From NCBI GenBank assembly GCA_036378675.1, contig DASUWA010000054.1, positions 89,979 to 153,978 of the forward strand: a stretch of DNA of 64,000 nt, given 5' to 3'. The position numbers were made by a program, and so were the translations under genes. The notes under the pieces are model-generated. The model was given only the letters and a program-made list of their open reading frames with translations. It did not search any database and was not told where the DNA came from. Shown here one piece after another: positions 52,821-62,004 of the stretch. The stretch's first letter is position 1. Each line of letters opens with the position of its first letter. The stretch comes from Acidimicrobiales bacterium (GTDB taxonomy: Bacteria; Actinomycetota; Acidimicrobiia; Acidimicrobiales; Palsa-688).

Positions 52821-53444
52821 GTGGGGACGGCCCTCGATATGAGCGATGGCGCCGGCGACGATCGCCCGGCGGCCGAGCCGCGCTGGTTGAACACCCAGGA
52901 AAGCCGTGCGTGGAGGGGCTATCTGGCGATGAGCGAACTGCTACACAGCCAGATCACCAGCGATCTCCTCGCCGAGACCGGACTGTCGTACGCCGACTAC
53001 CAGGTGCTGGTCAACCTGTCCGAGGCGGAGGAGAGGCGGGTCCGGATGACCGAGCTCGCCACCCGGCTCGACTGGTCCAAGAGCCGGCTCTCACACCAGT
53101 TCGCCCGGATGGAAGCCCGCGGCCTGGTGAGGCGCGAGGACTGCCCGTCTGACGCGCGAGGAGCGTTCGCGGTGCTGACCGACGAGGGCATGGAAGAGAT
53201 CCGCCGGGCCGCTCCGTCGCACGTCGAGAGCGTCAGGCGGCACCTCATCGACCTTCTAGACCCAGACCAGATCACACAGCTCGAAGGGATCACCCGCTCG
53301 GTGCTCGAGCACCTGCGCACGCTGCCGGTAGGCCGGAAGCTCGGCACCGCCAGCTGCCCCACGGGTGCGGCCGACGAGGATTCAGTGTGCGCCGCGGCGC
53401 TCGAGGGCCGTGGCGAGCAGGTAGCCGCCGGCCGCTCCCGCTAG
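52821..53444 (+). CDS. MarR-family transcriptional regulator
   Basis: This is a 207-residue winged-helix regulator with GLSYADYQVLVNLSEAEERRVRM, the recognition helix LDWSKSRLSHQFARMEARGLV and the wing CPSDARGAFAVLTDEG. An N-terminal extension and a C-terminal Cys-containing tail flank the core. The start is GTG at 52821, consistent with a leaderless transcript. Likely targets are its own promoter dyad and possibly the upstream PhyH gene or the downstream FrhB-like gene, which begins 11 bases after its stop. Confidence 0.9.
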   Translation: MGTALDMSDGAGDDRPAAEPRWLNTQESRAWRGYLAMSELLHSQITSDLLAETGLSYADYQVLVNLSEAEERRVRMTELATRLDWSKSRLSHQFARMEARGLVRREDCPSDARGAFAVLTDEGMEEIRRAAPSHVESVRRHLIDLLDPDQITQLEGITRSVLEHLRTLPVGRKLGTASCPTGAADEDSVCAAALEGRGEQVAAGRSR

Positions 53445-53455
53445 CCTCGCCCCTC

Positions 53456-54625
53456 GTGACCGCGACCGAATCTGCACCTGCGAAGGAGCGCTGGAGGGCG
53501 CAGTGGGCGGAGCTTTTTTCCGAGGTGGTGACCTCCGGGCTCTGCACCGGCTGCGCGGGGTGCATCGTCGCCTGCCCACACGACGTCCTCGGTTACGACG
53601 ACAAGAACGGGGCCTTCAAGCCGTACCACCTGGAGGAGGAACTCGGCCCGAGCGACTGCATCCACGGCCAGAAGGGCTGCACCAGCTGCACCAGGGCGTG
53701 CCCCCGCTTCCGGGACTGGGAACCGGAGGTCGACACCTTCATGTTCGGGCGCGAGCGGGACGCCGACGACATGGCCGGCGTCGCCAAGGACATCTTCCTA
53801 GCCCGGGCGACCGACCCCCAGATCCACGAGCAGGGTCAGGACGGCGGTCTGGTTTCGGCGATCCTGCTCTGGTGCCTAGCCAACGACAAGATCGACGCTG
53901 CACTTGTATCCGCGCTCGAAGGCGACGGCTCGACCTGGCGGGCGGTGCCGGCGGTCGCCCGGACCCGTGAGGAGGTCCTGGCCGGCGCGGGGTCCCGGTA
54001 CACCTACTCCGCCAACACCCTGGGGTACGCGAACGCGATCGAGGGCGGGGCGGAACGGCTGGCCCTGGTCGGGATGAGCTGCCAGGCCTCGGTGCCGGGG
54101 ATCATGAAGGCCCGGAAGGCGGGGAAGGTGGCGCGGCGGATGGCTTTGTCCATCGGATTGCTGTGCTCCAAGACGTTTGACGACGCGATCTTCGAGGAGC
54201 TCTTCGAGGCCAAGTACGGCCTGAAGAAAGAGGAGATCGTGAAGATGAACATCAAGGGTGTTTTCCAGGTCTGGATGCGCGACGGCTCGTACCACGAGAT
54301 CCCGCTGAAGGAGTGCCACGCGTGGACACGCGAGGGGTGCAAGCTCTGCCCCGACTTCGCCGCCGAGCACGCCGACATATCGACCGGCGGGATCGGGGCG
54401 TTCAACGACTGGACCCTCACGATCGTCCGCACCGATCTCGGGCGGGAAATCATCGACGGGATGCTCGCCGACGGGGTGATCGAGACGCGGCCAGGCGACG
54501 ACGACCCAGGGGCCATTGCGTTGCTGCGGAAGCTTTCGATCGTCTCGCGCCGGCGGTGGCCCGAGACTGCCGTGCCGGCGCCCCGGGTTGGGGTTCCGCC
54601 TCCGAAGGCGAAGCCCGCTCCTTAG
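53456..54625 (+). CDS. Coenzyme F420 hydrogenase/dehydrogenase beta-subunit family protein
   Basis: This 389-residue FrhB-family protein has an N-terminal ferredoxin-like cluster motif CTGCAGCIVACP and a second Cys set in CIHGQKGCTSCTRACP. The FrhB domains follow: QGQDGGLVSAILLW and GMSCQASVPGIMKAR. A later Cys pair lies in REGCKLCPDFAAEHADIS. Such proteins move electrons between flavin or F420 and iron-sulfur clusters. No hydrogenase or formate dehydrogenase subunit is nearby, so its partner is unknown. GTG at 53456 is the likely start, 11 bases after marR. Confidence 0.88.
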   Translation: MTATESAPAKERWRAQWAELFSEVVTSGLCTGCAGCIVACPHDVLGYDDKNGAFKPYHLEEELGPSDCIHGQKGCTSCTRACPRFRDWEPEVDTFMFGRERDADDMAGVAKDIFLARATDPQIHEQGQDGGLVSAILLWCLANDKIDAALVSALEGDGSTWRAVPAVARTREEVLAGAGSRYTYSANTLGYANAIEGGAERLALVGMSCQASVPGIMKARKAGKVARRMALSIGLLCSKTFDDAIFEELFEAKYGLKKEEIVKMNIKGVFQVWMRDGSYHEIPLKECHAWTREGCKLCPDFAAEHADISTGGIGAFNDWTLTIVRTDLGREIIDGMLADGVIETRPGDDDPGAIALLRKLSIVSRRRWPETAVPAPRVGVPPPKAKPAP

Positions 54626-54730
54626 CGTTCGCCGGCTGGGTGTGGCCGGCGGTCGGAGGCAGAGGCGGAGGCGGTCGGCCGGCTTTCGGAGCGGCGTCGT
54701 ACCGCCCGACCAGCCCGACGCTGGACACTG

Positions 54731-54815
54731 TTTGGGCGTGAAAATTGGTTTTGGGCATGGGATTCGACGCGACACGGCCGAATTCCACTCCCAAACGCAT
54801 AAACCATCGCCCAGA
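54731..54815. repeat. Dispersed palindromic repeat, copy 2 (inverted relative to copy 1)
   Basis: The minus strand reads TGCGTTTGGGAGTGGAATTC and, after about 25 bases, CATGCCCAAAACC, closely matching the copy at 35885-35960. Its own arms GGGCATGGGATTCG and CGAATTCCACTCCC pair at 11 of 14 positions. It separates two convergent genes and could serve as a bidirectional terminator. Nearby plus-strand GGGTGTGGCCGGCGG (from 54638) also occurs near copy 1. Confidence 0.6.
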
Positions 54816-54862
54816 GGCGGCCCTCCTCGGACGTAGGAACGGCCGCCCCGAGAGCTACCCCC

Positions 54863-55315
54863 CTACAGCTTGCGGTGGTCCCAGGAGACGATCTTGTCGA
54901 TGTCTACGCTGACGAGAAGGCGGTTCTTCATCATCATCTCGACGCCGGCGCGTTGCTCCTCGCTGTAGGGGCCGATGTATCTCTCCCACATCGACACGCC
55001 GAATTTCCAGATCTGATCAGGATCCTCGATGATGCGGGCCTTGCCCACCACCTCGACCCCGCGCAACTGGTCGTAGGTGTCGCCGGCCTCGACGAGGAAG
55101 GTGATGCGCGGATCCCGCCGGAGGTTCTGGACCTTCTGGGACTTCGCCTTTGTCTCGACGGCGATGGTCCCGTCGAGGAACGCGTACCACATGGCGACTG
55201 CGTGGATGGACCCGTCGGGGTGCATCGAGCACATGGTGGTGGTCCGCTCCTCCTGGAGGAAGTTGTCCACCTCTTCGGGGCTCATCCTGATCTCGCTGCG
55301 TCGGTTCACACCCAT
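54863..55315 (-). CDS. PPOX-class flavin/F420-binding split-barrel protein
   Basis: This is a 150-residue pyridoxamine 5'-phosphate oxidase-like split barrel. SPEEVDNFLQEERTTTMCSM, DGSIHAVAMWYAFLDGTIAVE and SQKVQNLRRDPRITFLVEAGD are the family segments; KSQKVQNLRRDPR is where FMN or F420 phosphate binds. The product may be an F420H2-dependent reductase or haem/flavin-binding protein. ATG at 55315 gives the right fold start; a longer frame overlaps the bS22 gene. Confidence 0.88.
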   Translation of the reverse strand: MGVNRRSEIRMSPEEVDNFLQEERTTTMCSMHPDGSIHAVAMWYAFLDGTIAVETKAKSQKVQNLRRDPRITFLVEAGDTYDQLRGVEVVGKARIIEDPDQIWKFGVSMWERYIGPYSEEQRAGVEMMMKNRLLVSVDIDKIVSWDHRKL

Positions 55316-55383
55316 GGCCGAGAAGCCTGCCATACAGGGCCCCGGGCGGCACGGCCGCCAGCTGGGACCGGATGACGAGTCGG

Positions 55384-55482
55384 CTATCGACCAGCCCGGC
55401 GCTGCCAGCGGGTCGCCTTGAGCATCTTCTTGTGCTTTTTCTTGCGCATGCGCTTGCGGCGCTTCTTGATCAGCGAACCCAC
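55384..55482 (-). CDS. Small ribosomal protein bS22 (AURKAIP1/COX24-like peptide)
   Basis: This is a 32-residue, extremely basic peptide beginning with GTG-encoded Met, then GSLIKKRRKRMRKKKHKKML and ending KATRWQRRAGR. It matches in length and pattern the 33-residue mycobacterial protein (from memory, MGSVIKKRRKRMSKKKH...) identified as bS22 in mycobacterial ribosome structures, and the AURKAIP1/COX24 domain. It lies 68 bases upstream of the PPOX gene on the same strand, with no obvious Shine-Dalgarno. Confidence 0.88.
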   Translation of the reverse strand: MGSLIKKRRKRMRKKKHKKMLKATRWQRRAGR

Positions 55483-55500
55483 GAGGTTGGCACACTAGCG

Positions 55501-55549
55501 GTCCCGCAGGAGGTGCCTCCAACCGGCAAACTGCGACCGCCGGCGGGAC
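55501..55549. other. Inverted repeats between bS22 and the Vgb-like gene
   Basis: GTCCCGC (55501-55507) and GCGGGAC (55543-55549) are perfect arms that enclose GGAGGTGCCTCC. They lie just after the stop of the minus-strand Vgb-like gene and just before bS22, so they could end the former transcript. Confidence 0.35.
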
Positions 55550-55555
55550 GTCGAC

Positions 55556-56710
55556 TCATCCCTTGAGCGGGCCGTTGGTAGCGGTCGTCTGGGCGAGGGC
55601 GTCGGAGAACTCCTCATCGAAGAAGACCCGCCCCGACGGGTCGACGTTCAGCCCGTCGTGGGGATGGGCGCCCGGTGGGTTGTAGAAGGTGAACGGACCA
55701 CCGCCCTCGGGGATCCAGCCGAAAGCGCCGTGTCCGCTGGGTCCGCCATTTGAGTTCATAACGGAATCGTCGAACCAGATGCGACCGTCGTGGTACAAGA
55801 TTCCCGAAGTGTGGAACCCACAAAAAGCACCACATGTGCTGTAGACATTTTCCCTTACCCCGTTGTTGGTCCCGGGTTGTGCCTGCTGGACATTCAATGT
55901 GCCGACAGCACCGACAAAACCCTCCGACCACCACGGGTTGCCATGCTGATCCTCGGTAATCAAGTGAGGGGTCAGGCCGATGGTCGGCGTGTTGCGAATC
56001 TTGTACTCGACAATTCCACGATCGGGCGTGAACTCACCGATCTGAGCTACCGAGTCGTTGTTCTCGGTAAACCAAACGGGCCCGTTCGGGTCCACGGTGA
56101 TGCCGTAAGGCATGCTGTCGGGGGTTGGGGTGGCAAACTCGGAGAAAATTCGGGTAGCCGGGTCGAAGGTCGCTATTTTGCTCGCCAGGTTTTCGGTGAA
56201 CCAGACCTTGCCTCGGGGATCAACGGCGAGGTCCCACGGCTCGGCACTGCCAGTCGGAACGGCCCATTCCGCGACCGACCCGTTTGAGGGGTCGTACACG
56301 CCAACCGAGTTGCTCAGCGGCAAGGTGAACCAAACCCTGCCGTCCGGAGCCACCGCCACGAACAGCGGCCGGCTGTCAATGCCCAACGTGACGACAATGG
56401 TGAACTGGTGGGTGTTGGGATTGAAGAGGGCCAACTTGCCTGGGAGCGTGCTCTGGGCGCACGGGTTCGACACGTCCGGCAGGTCGCACCCAGGCATGGC
56501 CACCCACAGATTCCCGCTCACGTCGAATGAGGTACCCCAAGGATCGCCGCCGGGAGTTGCGTAATCGGCCACTTTGAACGGGACCGTTGCGAACGCCAAA
56601 CCCGCGGTTGCGAGCACGAAAATACCGAATGCCGCAACAGCGACCGCAAGCCGTCCGAGGCCCGTTCTGAACCTTCTGCGCCTGAAATGCATCGCGCGGT
56701 ACCCCTTCAA
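55556..56710 (-). CDS. Exported Vgb-like (virginiamycin B lyase-type) beta-propeller protein
   Basis: This 384-residue protein has an N-terminal basic signal region and helix (about 20-42). Repeats of about 42 residues follow, each ending in VWFTE/NLWVA/VWFTL-type strands, the pattern of the Vgb/NHL seven-blade propeller. The catalytic His and Glu of streptogramin lyase cannot be confirmed, so the enzymatic role is open; many such genes encode exported sensors or binding proteins. GC content is visibly lower than in neighbours, suggesting later acquisition. ATG at 56710 or 56692. Confidence 0.82.
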   Translation of the reverse strand: MKGYRAMHFRRRRFRTGLGRLAVAVAAFGIFVLATAGLAFATVPFKVADYATPGGDPWGTSFDVSGNLWVAMPGCDLPDVSNPCAQSTLPGKLALFNPNTHQFTIVVTLGIDSRPLFVAVAPDGRVWFTLPLSNSVGVYDPSNGSVAEWAVPTGSAEPWDLAVDPRGKVWFTENLASKIATFDPATRIFSEFATPTPDSMPYGITVDPNGPVWFTENNDSVAQIGEFTPDRGIVEYKIRNTPTIGLTPHLITEDQHGNPWWSEGFVGAVGTLNVQQAQPGTNNGVRENVYSTCGAFCGFHTSGILYHDGRIWFDDSVMNSNGGPSGHGAFGWIPEGGGPFTFYNPPGAHPHDGLNVDPSGRVFFDEEFSDALAQTTATNGPLKG

Positions 56711-56759
56711 ACGTCATGCCGACACCCGATCAGAGTTCTGAACACCCCCGTTTGATGCG

Positions 56760-57533
56760 CTATCGGGTAACTCGTACAACAACCCGGCCCTCGCCGGGAA
56801 ACGCACCCTCGACGAACCAGGTGCCGCCGCTGCCCGCGAGCCTCGGCGTCTCCCCCGTCGATTCGCCCAGGCGGTCCCGCCACTCGATCAAACCGGGCTC
56901 GACAGCAAGGGCTGCGGGTTCCAGGTCATTGCCGTTGTCGCCGGCAGGCCCGCCGAGCCGGTCCCACGCCTGATACACCTGCGCGCTGGACACGTGTAGA
57001 GGCGGGCAGAGCAGGGTCAGCGAACGCCCCGCGACTTCGGCGAAGTCCAACGGCTCCACCTGCTCACCGATCCCCGTGACCCTGGCCCGGCCGCCGACAA
57101 CGCAGAACGCCACGTCCGCTCCAAGCTTCACCGCGCTCTCGATATCGACGATCCCGGCCCACCGCAGCACCGCTGCTGCATCGGCCGATCCGCCGCCGAG
57201 GCCGGCGCCGGCCGGTATCCGCTTGTGAAGCCGGACGTGGGCCGAGCAGCCGGCGAACCGGAGCGCTCGGTTTACGAGGTTGTCCTCGCCTCCCGAAATC
57301 CCCAGCCCGGTGAACGTCGACAGTGCTCCCGCACGCGGGGAGTCCACGATCTCGAGTCCATCGCCTTCGGAGAGCTCGAGCTTGTCGGCCAGGTCCAGCG
57401 TGACCATCTCCGCGTCGATCAGGTGATATCCGTCATCGCGGCGCCCGGTGATCCGAAGCGAAAGCGTGAGCTTCGCTTTCGCTTCGAGAACGGCTGGGAG
57501 CGCACCGGTCGCTTCACCCACCGGGTCATTCAT
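56760..57533 (-). CDS. ispE: 4-diphosphocytidyl-2-C-methyl-D-erythritol kinase
   Basis: This is a 257-residue GHMP kinase of the MEP isoprenoid pathway. KAKLTLSLRITGRRDDGYHLID is the IspE N-terminus, IPAGAGLGGGSADAAAVLRW the ATP-binding GHMP motif, and LGADVAFCVVGGRARVTGIGE the family segment. The C-terminal third is shorter than usual (typical length 280-310), ending soon after LAGSGGTWFVEG. It overlaps the rsmA stop by eight bases; rsmA-ispE pairing is a common actinobacterial order. Confidence 0.94.
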   Translation of the reverse strand: MNDPVGEATGALPAVLEAKAKLTLSLRITGRRDDGYHLIDAEMVTLDLADKLELSEGDGLEIVDSPRAGALSTFTGLGISGGEDNLVNRALRFAGCSAHVRLHKRIPAGAGLGGGSADAAAVLRWAGIVDIESAVKLGADVAFCVVGGRARVTGIGEQVEPLDFAEVAGRSLTLLCPPLHVSSAQVYQAWDRLGGPAGDNGNDLEPAALAVEPGLIEWRDRLGESTGETPRLAGSGGTWFVEGAFPGEGRVVVRVTR

Positions 57534-58380
57534 TGGGCGAGTCTCGCTCGATCGCGACTGTTGCAGCCAGCCGGCCCCAATCTTCGACGGTGAGCTGCTC
57601 AGCCCGCGCCTCGGGTGCCACCCCCGCAGCCTCGAACGCGCCTGGCGACGCCAAACCGCTCAGTGCGCGCCGCAGCATTTTGCGTCGTTGGGCGAACCCG
57701 GCACGCACCAGCCCGAACAAGCACTTGGCCTCGACCAGACCTGGATCCACCGCCGGCTCGGCGCGCCGGCGAATATCGACGAGCACCGATTCGACGTTTG
57801 GTCTCGGGACGAACACCGACGCCGGGACTTTTCCGACCACCGAGGCGATCGCCCAGTACGCGACCTTGACGGAGACCGCGCCGTAGGACGTGTCGCCGAC
57901 CCTTGCAGCGAGCCGCTCCCCGACCTCCGACTGGACCATGACCAGCATGCGCGTCACTTGTGGAACGGTGTCGAGGAGGTCGGCAACCAGAGGGGTGGCG
58001 ATGTTATAAGGAAGGTTCGCCACTAGGGTCCATTCCGGCGAGCCCTTTAGAAGTTCGTCCCAGTCGAGCTTCATCGCATCGCCGCGGACCACCAGCACTG
58101 AGCCCGGGCCGGCCTCGAACACCACCCGTTCGAGAACGGGCAACAAGTGCCGGTCTGCTTCCACCGCCAAGACGTCAGCTCCGGTCTCGGCCAAAGCGAG
58201 GGTCAGAGACCCCAATCCCGGGCCGACCTCGACCACGTGGTCACCGGGTCCAACTCCAGCAAGCCGGGCAATGCGCCGGACCGTGTTCGGGTCCGCGACG
58301 AAGTTCTGGCCGAGGGCCCGGCTCGGGCGCAGCCCGTGGCGGGCGAGCAGATCGCTGACCTGCCGGCGGCTCAGCGTCAC
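57526..58380 (-). CDS. rsmA: 16S rRNA (adenine1518-N6/adenine1519-N6)-dimethyltransferase
   Basis: This 284-residue KsgA enzyme dimethylates two adenosines in helix 45 of 16S rRNA. HGLRPSRALGQNFVADPNTVRRI, the SAM motif VVEVGPGLGSLTLAL and the catalytic NLPY in LVANLPYNIATPLV are clear. RRKMLRRALSGL near the end is also typical. The start is GTG at 58380. A tandem repeat array lies just upstream, between it and tatD. Confidence 0.96.
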   Translation of the reverse strand: MTLSRRQVSDLLARHGLRPSRALGQNFVADPNTVRRIARLAGVGPGDHVVEVGPGLGSLTLALAETGADVLAVEADRHLLPVLERVVFEAGPGSVLVVRGDAMKLDWDELLKGSPEWTLVANLPYNIATPLVADLLDTVPQVTRMLVMVQSEVGERLAARVGDTSYGAVSVKVAYWAIASVVGKVPASVFVPRPNVESVLVDIRRRAEPAVDPGLVEAKCLFGLVRAGFAQRRKMLRRALSGLASPGAFEAAGVAPEARAEQLTVEDWGRLAATVAIERDSPNE

Positions 58381-58395
58381 CGGTCCGCCGGCTCA

Positions 58396-58434
58396 TCAAC
58401 CACGCTGTTCAACCACGCTGGTCAACCCGGCTGG

Positions 58435-58447
<13 letters not shown>
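58396..58447. repeat. Tandem array, four 13-base units
   Basis: On the minus strand the units read GTTGACCAGCCGG, GTTGACCAGCGTG, GTTGAACAGCGTG and GTTGATGAGCCGG, with TCAAC on the plus strand at 58396, 58409, 58422 and 58435, a perfect period of 13. The tatD stop codon falls inside the first unit, and the array fills the gap to rsmA. Confidence 0.8.
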
Positions 58448-59208
<761 letters not shown>

Positions 59209-59220
59209 GGTGACCGCGCC

Positions 59221-60735
59221 CTAGCTCGTCTCGGTGATGCGGGGAAACAACGGGTCCCCGCGCTCCACCTTCAAGCCGCCGGGATACCCGCCCCACGACG
59301 CGGCCTCGGGGAGACGCTGATCTCTGACGTCACCCTCCAAACCGATTCGGCGCCAGATCTCCTGCGAGGCACGCGTCAGGGCTGGGCTGGACAGCAGCGC
59401 GACGATCCGAAGCGCCTCGAGGGCGTCACCGAGGACGGCTTCGACCGCAGGTCCCGGCTCGGCCTTCCACGGCTCGGCGGCCTCGAGCGCAGCGTTGGTC
59501 TCGCGCACGAGCCGCCACGTCGCCTCGAGCGCCTCACTCGGCGCTATCCGTTTCCAAGCTGCGGTCGCGTCCGCGAGGACCTCCGCGGCAACATCGGCGA
59601 GCCGACTCGATCCGTTCGGCGCGGGACCGATCCCGCCGCACTTGCGCTCCACGACGGTCGAAACGCGCGCGAGGAGGTTGCCGAGGTTGTTGGCCAGGTC
59701 CGCGTTGTAGCGCGCCACCATTCCCTCGTAAGAGAACTCGCCGTCGGGACCGAACGGCTGGTCTCTCAGGAAGTGGTAGCGAAAACCATCGACGCCGAAG
59801 ACCGGAACCAGGCTCGCGGGCGCGATCCCGGTCAGCGACGACTTTGACATTTTCTCCCCGCCGACGAGCAGGAATCCGTGCACTGCGATCCGGTGGGGGG
59901 GATCGATGCCCGCGGCCATAAGCAGCGCCGGCCAGTACACGCAGTGGAACCGCAGGATGTCCTTGCCGATCAGGTGGTGGACCGCGGGCCACCACTTCTC
60001 GAATCGGTCGGGGTCGGCGCCGTAGCCGATAGCGGTGGCGTAGTTGATCAGCGCGTCGTACCACACGTAGAAGACGTGGTCCTCGTTCCAAGGGACCGGC
60101 ACGCCCCATTTGATCGAGGTCCGAGAGATCGAGATGTCACGCAAACCGCCCCGGATGAGGCCGATGGCCTCGTTGCGCTTCGACTCCGGGGTGACCGCGC
60201 CGGGGTTCTCCTCGTACCACTTCAAGAGCCGGTCGGAGAACTCGGACAGCTTGAAGAAGTAGTTCTCTTCCTCGAGCCATTCCACGGGGGTCCGATGGAT
60301 TGGGCAAAGACCGCCATCGAGCAGATCGGTCTCGGAGTAGTAAGCCTCGCAGGAGACGCAGTACCAACCGGTGTAAAGACGGAGGTCGATGTGACCGTTG
60401 TCGTAGGCAGCTTGCATCAGGCTGCGAGTCGCCAGGTAGTGGCGTTCTTCGGTGGTGCGGATGAAGTCGTCGTAGGAGATATCGAGTTGCGCCCAGACTT
60501 CCTTGAAGCGAGCGCTGGTCTGCTCCGCGTGCGCCTTCGGACTGAGGCCCTTCGCCTCGGCGGCTCGTTGCACTTTGAGCCCGTGCTCGTCGGTACCGGT
60601 CAGGAAGAACACCTCGTCTCCGAGGAGGCGGTGCCACCGCGCCAAAGCGTCAGCGGTCACGGTCGTGTAGGCGTGACCGATGTGCGGGACGTCGTTGACG
60701 TAGTAGATCGGTGTGGTGACGTAGAAGCGAGACAC
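59221..60735 (-). CDS. metG: Methionyl-tRNA synthetase
   Basis: This 504-residue class I enzyme has PIYYVNDVPHIGHAYTTVTADALAR with the HIGH motif, the zinc knuckle YCVSCEAYYSETDLLDGGLCPIHRTP, the WESP-equivalent FYVWYDALINYATAIGY and KMSKS in GGEKMSKSSLTGI (about 294-298). The anticodon-binding helical domain follows. There is no C-terminal tRNA-binding extension. The zinc site has His as the fourth ligand (CPIH) rather than Cys. The metG-tatD-rsmA-ispE order is typical of actinobacteria. Confidence 0.97.
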   Translation of the reverse strand: MSRFYVTTPIYYVNDVPHIGHAYTTVTADALARWHRLLGDEVFFLTGTDEHGLKVQRAAEAKGLSPKAHAEQTSARFKEVWAQLDISYDDFIRTTEERHYLATRSLMQAAYDNGHIDLRLYTGWYCVSCEAYYSETDLLDGGLCPIHRTPVEWLEEENYFFKLSEFSDRLLKWYEENPGAVTPESKRNEAIGLIRGGLRDISISRTSIKWGVPVPWNEDHVFYVWYDALINYATAIGYGADPDRFEKWWPAVHHLIGKDILRFHCVYWPALLMAAGIDPPHRIAVHGFLLVGGEKMSKSSLTGIAPASLVPVFGVDGFRYHFLRDQPFGPDGEFSYEGMVARYNADLANNLGNLLARVSTVVERKCGGIGPAPNGSSRLADVAAEVLADATAAWKRIAPSEALEATWRLVRETNAALEAAEPWKAEPGPAVEAVLGDALEALRIVALLSSPALTRASQEIWRRIGLEGDVRDQRLPEAASWGGYPGGLKVERGDPLFPRITETS

Positions 60736-60830
60736 GATCAGACGAGGGTACGGGAAACGGGGACCCTGCCGGGGCGGATAACCAGCGCCCGAAAACCAGC
60801 TCCGGAAAAATGACGCAGAGCCGGTGTGCC

Positions 60831-61667
60831 CTAGCTCGCCGTTGCGTCTAGAGCGAGTTGGTAAACCCGCCGGCGGGACAGCCCGAGGGCGCCGGCAACC
60901 TCGTCAACCGCCACCCGCTTGGTCGCGCCAGCGTCGAAGCGTTCCCGAAGAGCAGAGAGAATGTCCTCGTCGGTCGGTTCGCCTGCGGGCGGCGCCCCGG
61001 CCACGACGATCGCCCACTCGCCCCTCGGCTCGGACTCCTGAACCCACCGCGAAGCCTCACCGAGGGTGCCTCGCCGGATCTCCTCGTGGATCTTCGTGAG
61101 CTCGCGCGCGACCGCGACCTGGCGGTCCGCCCCACAGGCGCCGGCCAGATCCGCCAGGGTCTTGCGTGCGCGATGGGGTGCCTCGTACAGAACGACGGTC
61201 CGGGTTTCCGCCGAGATCTGCCGTAGCCGTTCCGCCCGTTCCCGGCCCTGTCGCGGAAGGAAGCCTTCGAAGCAGAAGCGGTCGGTCGGCAGCCCGGACG
61301 CGACCAGGGCGACTACCAGTGCCGACGGGCCCGGAACGATCTCGAGCGCTACGCCGGCTTCCGCTGCGATGCGCACAAGCACAGAACCCGGATCGGAGAT
61401 ACCCGGCATGCCGGCGTCGGATACGACGGCGATCTGTGCGCCCGACTCGGCCATTGATAGAGCGTGCCGCGATGCCGCCTCTTCGTTGTGCTGGTGGAGT
61501 GCATATAGCTTCGGTGCGGGGATGGACGATGCAGACAGCAGTTTCCGAGTCCTCCGAGTGTCCTCGCAGAAGACGGCATCCGCGTCGCGAAGGGCCGCGA
61601 CAGCACGAGATGAAAGGTCGCCGAGGTTGCCGATGGGCGTACCGACAAGAACGATCCTGCCGGTCAA
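60831..61667 (-). CDS. rsmI: 16S rRNA (cytidine1402-2'-O)-methyltransferase
   Basis: This is a 278-residue tetrapyrrole-methylase-fold RNA methyltransferase. IVLVGTPIGNLGDLSSRAVAAL, AVFCEDTRRTRKLL and VSDAGMPGISDPG are diagnostic RsmI segments. A short C-terminal helix-turn-helix-like tail (ALGLSRRRVYQLALD) is common in the family. The start is TTG at 61667, overlapping the DUF192 stop as TTGA. Confidence 0.95.
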   Translation of the reverse strand: MTGRIVLVGTPIGNLGDLSSRAVAALRDADAVFCEDTRRTRKLLSASSIPAPKLYALHQHNEEAASRHALSMAESGAQIAVVSDAGMPGISDPGSVLVRIAAEAGVALEIVPGPSALVVALVASGLPTDRFCFEGFLPRQGRERAERLRQISAETRTVVLYEAPHRARKTLADLAGACGADRQVAVARELTKIHEEIRRGTLGEASRWVQESEPRGEWAIVVAGAPPAGEPTDEDILSALRERFDAGATKRVAVDEVAGALGLSRRRVYQLALDATAS

Positions 61668-62002
61668 CTGCCTCGCACCTCGAGCCGGTCACCCACCTGA
61701 AGATGCCATCGCTCAAACGTGCCGCCGGCGGCCACGACGACCACTCGGGCGCGAAGACGAGGAAACGCGACGCGGTGGGCGGACAGCACGGAGATGCGCT
61801 TGACCAGGTACTCGCGGCGCCCGTCCTCGAGGTTCGTGGGGAGGCACCAGGCGACGTCGAGCTCGGAGGCGGTCGATGCTGTCAAGGTCTGCAAGAACGC
61901 CGGGCGGCTGATGACCACCGCTCCGCTGATCGACGTCTGCCACCCTTTGCGACGGTCCTCCACTGCCGCGAGGACGTCGTCTTCGCGGAGCAACCACGGC
62001 AT
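61664..62002 (-). CDS. DUF192 family protein
   Basis: This is a 112-residue single-domain DUF192 protein with the family segment ELDVAWCLPTNLEDGRREYLVKRISVLSAHRV-type core (shortened here) and the C-terminal motif VVVAAGGTFERWHLQVGDRLEV. Unlike many members it has no signal peptide. Function is not established. It starts two bases after ychF and is coupled to rsmI by a 4-base overlap. Confidence 0.85.
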   Translation of the reverse strand: MPWLLREDDVLAAVEDRRKGWQTSISGAVVISRPAFLQTLTASTASELDVAWCLPTNLEDGRREYLVKRISVLSAHRVAFPRLRARVVVVAAGGTFERWHLQVGDRLEVRGS

Positions 62003-62004
62003 AG

